From positions 32,428 through 96,427 of the forward strand of contig WGLX01000022.1 of NCBI GenBank assembly GCA_016125355.1: DNA of 64,000 bases, written 5' to 3'. A program made the position numbers and the translations under genes. This stretch comes from Actinomycetales bacterium. Lineage in GTDB: Bacteria; Actinomycetota; Actinomycetes; S36-B12. The notes beneath the pieces were generated by a model that made no database searches, was not told the DNA's origin, and saw only the letters and a program-made list of their open reading frames with translations. Positions 58,849 to 64,000 of this stretch are shown one piece after another; the stretch's first letter is position 1; each line of letters starts with the position of its first letter.

Positions 58849-60183
58849 CTAGCCCAGACGCTGGGCCACCGCCTGCAGGAGCTGACCGGTGTCCACCGTG
58901 GTCATGCGGCCATCGTCGACCACCACGTGACCGGCCACCAGCACCGTTCGCACGTCAGCACGACCGGCACTGAAGACCACGGCCGTGTGCGGTTCGCGCA
59001 GCGGGGTCAGGTGCGGCACCCGGGTGTCGATGAGGATGAGGTCCGCCTCCTTGCCGACCTCGACCGACCCGATGCGGTCGCCGAGGCCGAGCGCTCGAGC
59101 GCCGTCCAAGGTCGCTGCACGGACGATCTCCTCCGCACTGATCGCGGCCGGATCGTTGGTGACCAGCCGAGCGAGGTTCGCCGACAGCCTCATGACCGAG
59201 AACATGTCGAGGTCGTTGCTCGAGGAGCAGCCATCAGTCCCCAGGCCGACGGTGATGCCGTCCCGGCGGTAGCCGACAAGGTCGGCCGCACCGCTGGCGA
59301 GCTTCAGGTTCGATCCGGGGCAGTGCGCGACACTCGCGCCCGCTCGCGCCGTCGCTGTCCGTTCCGGCTGGTTGAACCGCACGGCATGGGCGAGCACCGG
59401 CCCCAGGTCGAGCAGGCCCGTCTCACTCAGGCACTCCACCGGGCGCATGCCCGACGCTTCGATCGTGTCGTGGACGTCGGCGTCGTTCTCCGCACAGTGC
59501 GTGTGGACGAGGGCCCCCTGCTCGACGGCGAGCGCGCGGATGTCCCGCAGCCCGTCCAGGCCGACGGTGTACATCGCGTGCGGCATGAGCGCCGGAGGCA
59601 CGAAGGGCCCACCGATCTCCGCGAGGAGCTGCGGCCAGGAGCGCGCGAACTCCATGCGCTCGGCCCACGTGAGGTTGTCGGGACCCGGGAACGAGAAGAA
59701 CACCGGTCCCGTCACGTGCCGCAGGCCCGCCCGGGCGGCACCGCGATGCGCCGCATCGGGATGGAAGTACATGTCGAGAGCCGTCGTACTGCCACCGAGA
59801 AGGGCCTCGACCGCGCCGAGCTCGGCGCCCAGCTCGACGCCTGCCGGGTCCATGACGCGGGCCTCCTCGGCCCACACGAGCTCCAGGAATTGCTTGAGGT
59901 CGACGTCCTCGGCCACGCCGCGAAGGAGCGTCATCGACAGGTGCGTGTGCAAGTTGACCAGGCCCGGCATCAGCAGGCGGCCCCTGGCGTCGATCGTGCG
60001 TGCGGCCTCGATCCGGTGGTCCAGGTCCGCAGCGGGCCCGATGTCGGCGATCCGCCCGTGGCGGATCGCGATGGACGCGTCCTCGAGCGTCGTGGCAGCG
60101 TCGTCGCAGACGAGCACCGCACGCGCCCCGCTGATGAGCAGGTCGACGCGGGGCCGCGTGGGAACGCGTACGGCGGAACTCAC
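58849..60183 (-). CDS. Amidohydrolase, MTA/SAH deaminase-like
   Basis: A 444-residue metal-dependent amidohydrolase. GLVNLHTHLSMTLLRGVAED carries the HxH metal pair, HTHCAENDADVHDTI another His, AHCPGSNLKLASG is diagnostic of the MtaD/TrzN/AtzA group, and GLGTDGCSSSNDLDMF provides the final Asp. These enzymes deaminate 5'-methylthioadenosine or S-adenosylhomocysteine. Here the gene is the last of an operon with mtnA, a class II aldolase and an mtnP-like phosphorylase, so methylthioadenosine is the likely substrate. The GTG start at 60183 overlaps the phosphorylase stop (GTGA). Confidence 0.85.
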   Translation of the reverse strand: MSSAVRVPTRPRVDLLISGARAVLVCDDAATTLEDASIAIRHGRIADIGPAADLDHRIEAARTIDARGRLLMPGLVNLHTHLSMTLLRGVAEDVDLKQFLELVWAEEARVMDPAGVELGAELGAVEALLGGSTTALDMYFHPDAAHRGAARAGLRHVTGPVFFSFPGPDNLTWAERMEFARSWPQLLAEIGGPFVPPALMPHAMYTVGLDGLRDIRALAVEQGALVHTHCAENDADVHDTIEASGMRPVECLSETGLLDLGPVLAHAVRFNQPERTATARAGASVAHCPGSNLKLASGAADLVGYRRDGITVGLGTDGCSSSNDLDMFSVMRLSANLARLVTNDPAAISAEEIVRAATLDGARALGLGDRIGSVEVGKEADLILIDTRVPHLTPLREPHTAVVFSAGRADVRTVLVAGHVVVDDGRMTTVDTGQLLQAVAQRLG

Positions 60184-60920
60184 TCGGCCAGCCTCCTTGC
60201 CGCCTCGACGATGATGTCCTGCACGGCACTGGCAGCCTTGCCGATCTCGGCCAGGATGGCGTCGAGGCTGACCTCGGCGCTGAGGCCCGTTGCCGGGTTC
60301 ACCACCAGGCACAGGGAGGCATAGGGCAGGTCGCGCTCCTTGGCGAGGACGACCTCCGGCACACCGGTCATGCCGACCACCGTGGCCCCCGCCGCCTGGG
60401 CCATCCGGATCTCCGCCCGCGTCTCGAACCGCGGACCTTCGAACGCCGCGTAGATGCCGCTCGGTTCCACGCTGATCCCCTGGGCCGCCGCTGCATCGAT
60501 CCACGTGTGGCGCAGCCGGGCGTCATACGGCTTCGTCATGTCGACGTGCACGACCCCCTCGGGCGGGGAGCCGTCGAAGAAGGTCGAGGTCCGTGAGCGG
60601 GTGAAGTCGAGGAAGTCGTCCACCACCACCAGCCGACCCGTGGCTACCCCGATCCCACCGACCATGTTGACGGCCAGCACCTCGCGCACCCCGAGATCCG
60701 CCAGGGCCTGGATGTTGGCCCGGTAGTTGACCAGGTGCGGGGGGACGGAATGGTCACGGCGATGGCGGGCGATGAAGAACGTGCGCCGCCCGTGGAGCGA
60801 GCCCACCGTTGCCTCGACGGATCCATAGGCAGTTACGACCTCGATGCCCTCAGGTTCCTCCAGCGCGTCGATCGCCGAGAAGCCGGTGCCCGCAATCACG
60901 CCGAGCGCTCCGGCGGTCAC
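60180..60920 (-). CDS. Methylthioadenosine/methylthioinosine phosphorylase
   Basis: A 246-residue PNP-superfamily enzyme with MTAP signatures: GVIAGTGFSAID, RHRRDHSVPPHLVNYRANI (phosphate and ribose region), AFEGPRFETRAEI, and GMTGVPEVVLAKERDLP. Near the base-binding site, canonical MTAP has a TDYD motif, whereas this protein has VVNPATGL, which resembles the Asn-containing motif of methylthioinosine phosphorylases. Together with the adjacent deaminase this suggests that methylthioinosine, not methylthioadenosine, is cleaved. The product would be 5-methylthioribose 1-phosphate. GTGA overlaps couple it on both sides. Confidence 0.8.
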   Translation of the reverse strand: MTAGALGVIAGTGFSAIDALEEPEGIEVVTAYGSVEATVGSLHGRRTFFIARHRRDHSVPPHLVNYRANIQALADLGVREVLAVNMVGGIGVATGRLVVVDDFLDFTRSRTSTFFDGSPPEGVVHVDMTKPYDARLRHTWIDAAAAQGISVEPSGIYAAFEGPRFETRAEIRMAQAAGATVVGMTGVPEVVLAKERDLPYASLCLVVNPATGLSAEVSLDAILAEIGKAASAVQDIIVEAARRLAE

Positions 60921-61555
60921 TGGTCACTCTCCGGCAGTCCGTACCTGAGGAACCGATCGATCGCCTCGTCCATCTGCTGGTCGGTCAGCAGCACGGGGTC
61001 CCCGGCGGCACGTGCGATCAGGTACTGCTGGCAGAGCACCTCGACATCGATCGCCAGCGCGACGGCGACCGCAAGGCTCGCTCCGTAGACCAGCATTCCG
61101 TGATTGGCCATCAGGCAGGCGCGCGATCCACCGAGTGCCTCGATCACCGCATCGGACAGCTCCTGGGTCCCATAGGTCGCGTAGCGGGCGCACCGGATGC
61201 GGCTTCCGCCAGCCTTGCCCACCAGGTAGTGGAAGGGCGGCAGGTCCTCCCGCAGCGCCGCCAGCGCCGTGGCGTAAGGAGAGTGGGCGTGCACGATCGC
61301 GCCGGCGTCGTCGAATGCCGCGTACACGTCACGGTGGATGCGCCACTCGGACGAGCGCACTCCACCACCGACCTGCTCCCCGTCCATGCGCAGTTGGACC
61401 ATGTCGCCACTCACCATGCCGTCGACGGGCACCGCGGAGGGGGTGATGAGGAATCCGTCGGCCAGTCGCGTCGAAAGGTTGCCCGATGTCCCACTGTTCA
61501 GGCCGGCCGCGCCAACGGTCTTCGCGGCCGATAGCAGGTCGTCTGCGGACGTCAT
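60917..61555 (-). CDS. Class II aldolase/adducin family protein (probable methylthioribulose-1-phosphate aldolase)
   Basis: A 212-residue class II aldolase. LNSGTSGNLSTRL and FLITPSAVPVDGM are the fuculose-aldolase family blocks, SSEWRIHRDVY has the catalytic Glu, IVHAHSPYATAL gives two zinc-binding His and LMANHGMLVYG the third. In the methylthioribose context it could be MtnB dehydratase or an aldolase giving DHAP. No mtnC, mtnD or mtnW gene follows, so the aldolase (DHAP shunt) role is favoured, by inference. It overlaps mtnA by ATGA and the phosphorylase by GTGA. Confidence 0.82.
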   Translation of the reverse strand: MTSADDLLSAAKTVGAAGLNSGTSGNLSTRLADGFLITPSAVPVDGMVSGDMVQLRMDGEQVGGGVRSSEWRIHRDVYAAFDDAGAIVHAHSPYATALAALREDLPPFHYLVGKAGGSRIRCARYATYGTQELSDAVIEALGGSRACLMANHGMLVYGASLAVAVALAIDVEVLCQQYLIARAAGDPVLLTDQQMDEAIDRFLRYGLPESDQ

Positions 61556-62589
61556 GCGATCCCCCGGAGGATCTCGGCCACGTCCGCCCCCGTCGGCGTG
61601 ACCGCCGCGTGCTCGGTGACGACAGCTGCGATCAGGTCATGCGGCGTCACGTCGAACGCCGGGTTGAAGCCCCGCACTCTCCCGGGCGCCACGGGCGTTC
61701 CCGCGAACGTGAGCACCTCCTCCTCGGGGCGCATCTCGATCACGATGTCGTCACCGGATGACACCGTTGGATCCACGGTGGTCGAGGGCGCCGCCACGAC
61801 GAAGGGAATGCCCGCATGTCGGGCGGCGAGGGCGACACCCAGTGTGCCGATCTTGTTCGCGGTGTCCCCGTTTCGCGCGACGCGATCCGCGCCCACGATG
61901 GCCACGTCCACGAGACCTCGCTGGGCGGTCGATGCGGCGGCGCCGTCGGCCAGCACGAAGCACGGGATGCCCTCGTCGGCCAGCTCCCAGGCTGTGAGTC
62001 GGGACCCCTGCAGGAGCGGCCTCGTCTCGTCCGCGTACACGGCCTCGATGAGGCCCCGTGCGTGCAGCTCGCGGACGATCCCCAGAGCGGTACCCCAGCC
62101 CGCGGTCGCGAGGGCACCCGTGTTGCAGTGCGTGAGGACGCGGAGCGGTCGGTGTCCCACGCGGTCGCAGACCCAGTCGGCCCCGATCCGTGACAGCTCC
62201 CGGTTGGCGCCGATGTCCTCCTCCGCGATGGCGTGCGCCTCCGCCAGCACCGCCGCCACCCCGTCGCTCCGACGCGCGTCGGCACGGGCCACCCCCCAGG
62301 AGAGGTTCACCGCCGTCGGCCGGGCGGAGGCGATCCTGGCGATCTCGTCGCTCATGCGCGCCGCAGTCCACCCCTCACGGGCACCCTGCTGCATCGCGAC
62401 GGCCACGCCGTAGGCGCCCACGACGCCCAGGGCCGGGGCACCGCGGACCACCAGGCGCTGGATGGCGTCGAGGAGGACGGAGATCTCCTCGACCACGAGG
62501 TGCCGGACCTCGGCAGGCAGGCGCGTCTGGTCGAGCAGGACGAGCGCCGAGCGCTGCTCGTCCCAGTGGACGGCGCGCACGTCCGGCAT
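61552..62589 (-). CDS. mtnA: S-methyl-5-thioribose-1-phosphate isomerase
   Basis: A 345-residue enzyme of expected length. RLVVRGAPALGVVGAYGVA, LTHCNTGALATAGWGTALG with the catalytic Cys, and IVGADRVARNGDTANKIGT with the catalytic Asp are diagnostic of MtnA. It converts methylthioribose 1-phosphate to methylthioribulose 1-phosphate. ATG 62589 has AGGAGGTG upstream; the open frame extending to 62853 runs antisense to the lysozyme-like gene and is rejected. It is the first gene of the four-gene operon. Confidence 0.93.
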   Translation of the reverse strand: MPDVRAVHWDEQRSALVLLDQTRLPAEVRHLVVEEISVLLDAIQRLVVRGAPALGVVGAYGVAVAMQQGAREGWTAARMSDEIARIASARPTAVNLSWGVARADARRSDGVAAVLAEAHAIAEEDIGANRELSRIGADWVCDRVGHRPLRVLTHCNTGALATAGWGTALGIVRELHARGLIEAVYADETRPLLQGSRLTAWELADEGIPCFVLADGAAASTAQRGLVDVAIVGADRVARNGDTANKIGTLGVALAARHAGIPFVVAAPSTTVDPTVSSGDDIVIEMRPEEEVLTFAGTPVAPGRVRGFNPAFDVTPHDLIAAVVTEHAAVTPTGADVAEILRGIA

Positions 62590-62635
62590 CGCCCACCTCC
62601 TGTCGCACGGGCCGCTCGGGCCCGTCCCGGGCACC

Positions 62636-63859
62636 CTACGCGGTCGGGTTGTAGCCGTCCCCCTGGAATTCATTGAGCCTGCTCGGATCCTCCTCGGACC
62701 GGGGTGGCGGCAACCGGAAGGGGTAGTCCGACTCGTAGGAGGGACGGCACGGGTACTGCTGGTACCAGGCGATGTACGGCAGCACGATCGAGTGGCGAAT
62801 GTGCTCGGGGGTCCAGCCCGCCTTGACATACGCCCGCGGGTCAGGGCGGCCATGGCCGTCGAGTCCCCAGCTGTACCAGCTCTTGCCGCCCCTCGAGATC
62901 AGGTAGCCGATCTTCGCGTTGTAGCCACGGGTGAGAAGGGCCTTGCGATCGAACCAGGGCTGGGTCTTCCAGGTGGTGGTGTTGATCTGGAACAGGCCGA
63001 GGTCGTTGGACACCGAGATGGCGTCCTCACGGCCGCCACTCTCCCGCATGACGATGGCCCAGGCCTCGCGGAGGTCCTCGCCGGAGAAGCCGCTGCGGGA
63101 CAGCAGTTTCGTCACCCAGTCACCGCACGTCCTCACCGTGCCGTACTCGGCGCTGCGATCCGCTCGGGTGATGCGCATGAGCCGGCGGAGGTGATCGCGT
63201 TCGGTGTCCACCAGCCGCTGCGAGTCGACGAGCGCCCGCGCAGCTGCTGACGCTGATCGCGATGCCTGCTGTGCCTCCGATGCCGCGGATTCAAACGCAG
63301 TGCGAGCCCGCGTCGCCGCGACGTCGGCCCCTACCGCCGTGCGCTCCGCCCGGACACGATCGGCAAGAACGGCGCTGGCCGCTCGCGCGAGGTGCTCCCG
63401 CGTCTGCAGGCTGCGCGTCAGGCCGGTGGACGAGTCCGCGGTCAGCAGCACCGTCGCCAGGGACGGCACGGATCCGCCGGAGGCGTACATCGCGCGAGCT
63501 GCGGCCTCGATCGCCGCCTGGGTGCGCGCGGCGGCGATCTCCGCCCGCGTGCGCGCATGGACGCTGTCGCGGACGAGGTCGCCGGCCACAGCCACCCGTT
63601 CATGGGCCACGCGCTCGGCGGCCTGCGCCTGCTTGGCCCGTTCGCGCGCGGGTGGGACGGCCCGACGCGCCTTCGCCAACGAGTCGGTGGCGTCGGGGAT
63701 CGCCGAGAGCGCCTCGACGAAGGTCGGGCGCTCCTGGGTGGCCCGCGCGTCGACGGGCAGGCTCGGGTATGCGCCCGACGGTGGGGCGCCCACCATCGTC
63801 GCGGCCGCGACGAGCGTTACGGCGCAGAGCGCTGCCGCCGGTCGGTTGCCGCCTCCCAT
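62636..63859 (-). CDS. Secreted lysozyme-like/transglycosylase protein with coiled coil
   Basis: A 407-residue protein. The signal peptide (RPAAALCAVTLVAAATMVG) starts at ATG 63859, 6 nt after GACACT. Residues about 45-245 are Ala-, Arg- and Glu-rich and probably coiled coil, as in RipA- and NlpC-type cell-wall proteins. Residues about 250-360 form a lysozyme-like domain: AWAIVMRESGGREDAISVSN with the catalytic Glu, then DLGLFQINTTTW. It probably acts on peptidoglycan outside the membrane. The longer start at 63919 lacks a signal. Confidence 0.8.
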   Translation of the reverse strand: MGGGNRPAAALCAVTLVAAATMVGAPPSGAYPSLPVDARATQERPTFVEALSAIPDATDSLAKARRAVPPARERAKQAQAAERVAHERVAVAGDLVRDSVHARTRAEIAAARTQAAIEAAARAMYASGGSVPSLATVLLTADSSTGLTRSLQTREHLARAASAVLADRVRAERTAVGADVAATRARTAFESAASEAQQASRSASAAARALVDSQRLVDTERDHLRRLMRITRADRSAEYGTVRTCGDWVTKLLSRSGFSGEDLREAWAIVMRESGGREDAISVSNDLGLFQINTTTWKTQPWFDRKALLTRGYNAKIGYLISRGGKSWYSWGLDGHGRPDPRAYVKAGWTPEHIRHSIVLPYIAWYQQYPCRPSYESDYPFRLPPPRSEEDPSRLNEFQGDGYNPTA

Positions 63860-63865
63860 GACATC

Positions 63866-63871
63866 AGTGTC
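63866..63871 (-). promoter_or_regulatory. -10 box of the lysozyme-like gene
   Basis: GACACT on the minus strand, 6 nt before ATG 63859; weak at its first base but in the leaderless position. Confidence 0.35.
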
Positions 63872-63950
63872 GGACAAGGGTGGCGTCCTGGCGGCCCAAT
63901 CCCCCGGCCACGTCGCCATCCCGTCGGTCAGGGCCGACGGGAACCAACAA

Positions 63951-63975
63951 AGCCCCAGGTCACTGACCTGGGGCT
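63951..63975 (-). terminator. Intrinsic terminator after the tRNA
   Basis: AGCCCCAGGTCA and TGACCTGGGGCT form a 12-bp inverted repeat around one base. Read on the minus strand it follows the tRNA end and is followed by TTTG, as in a rho-independent terminator. Confidence 0.65.
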
Positions 63976-63979
63976 GTCG

Positions 63980-64000
63980 TGCGCGAGGGGGGAGTTGAAC
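63980..64000 (-). tRNA. tRNA, 3' part only (type not determined)
   Basis: On the minus strand GTTCAACT forms the T-loop, followed by CCCCC (T-stem), CTCGCGC (acceptor strand) and an A at the discriminator position. CCA is not encoded (CGA follows). The 5' part and anticodon lie beyond the right edge. Identity cannot be assigned. Confidence 0.6.

Noticed and set aside
1..64000. CRISPR array, prophage or rRNA operon
   Set aside because: No regularly spaced direct repeats, phage structural genes or rRNA-like sequence were seen.
63951..64000. tRNA as an integration site for the region
   Set aside because: A tRNA end is present, but no repeated att-like copy or integrase gene is found in the window.

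Overview
The window is high-GC DNA with GTG and TTG starts, many 4-base stop/start overlaps (ATGA, GTGA), and repeated TANNNT boxes about 6 nt before a start codon, which suggests leaderless transcription. Protein families (DUF2142, DUF4012, DUF1972, DUF2304, DUF559 with an AbiEi-like domain, Fpg/Nei, META, CynX-type MFS) fit an actinomycete (Actinomycetota). I cannot name a genus. Nearly all sequence is coding and no intergenic gap exceeds 300 bp.

Positions 1 to about 47,200 form a very large surface-polysaccharide locus. It holds about a dozen glycosyltransferases of the GT2 and GT4 types, a fused FkbM methyltransferase/glycosyltransferase of about 1200 residues, and several polytopic GT-C-like membrane proteins. 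Nucleotide-sugar enzymes are present for UDP-xylose (UDP-glucuronate decarboxylase), GDP-L-fucose (gmd, a gmd paralogue and a distant GDP-fucose synthase) and dTDP-sugars (RmlA, RmlC and an RmlC-like cupin). An ABC exporter (Wzm/Wzt) and a polyprenyl-phosphate sugar-1-phosphate transferase (WbaP type) complete the pathway. A DUF4012 operon, an FG-GAP secreted protein, an Ig-like secreted protein and two tandem glycoside-hydrolase-like secreted proteins are embedded in it. The picture is of lipid-linked assembly and ABC export of a complex heteropolysaccharide. A VapBC toxin-antitoxin pair sits in the middle. rmlB, rmlD, ugd and the GDP-mannose supply genes are not in the window.

Positions 48,000 to 64,000 are mostly housekeeping: an Fpg/Nei glycosylase, a CoA-transferase/hydrolase, GDP-L-fucose synthase, two ABM-fold proteins, a putative autoregulated ribbon-helix-helix protein, a geranylgeranyl-reductase-type flavoprotein, an EamA exporter, an AraC-MGMT fusion, a degenerate GGDEF protein, a META protein, an AhpD-like protein and a HAD phosphatase. 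A compact methylthioadenosine disposal operon (mtnA, class II aldolase, mtnP-like, amidohydrolase), a secreted lysozyme-like protein and the 3' end of a tRNA follow.

The most unusual signal is a pair of solitary AbiEi/DUF559 endonuclease-like genes (27,354-28,349 and 47,319-48,188). Each is bracketed by a matched pair of long palindromic repeats, with a different repeat family for each gene. A further solo copy of the first family sits at 14,239-14,304, and an unrelated long hairpin sits at 32,065-32,132. In the first unit the repeats form inverted termini that even carry the stop codons of both flanking genes. This looks like an uncharacterised endonuclease/palindrome mobile unit.
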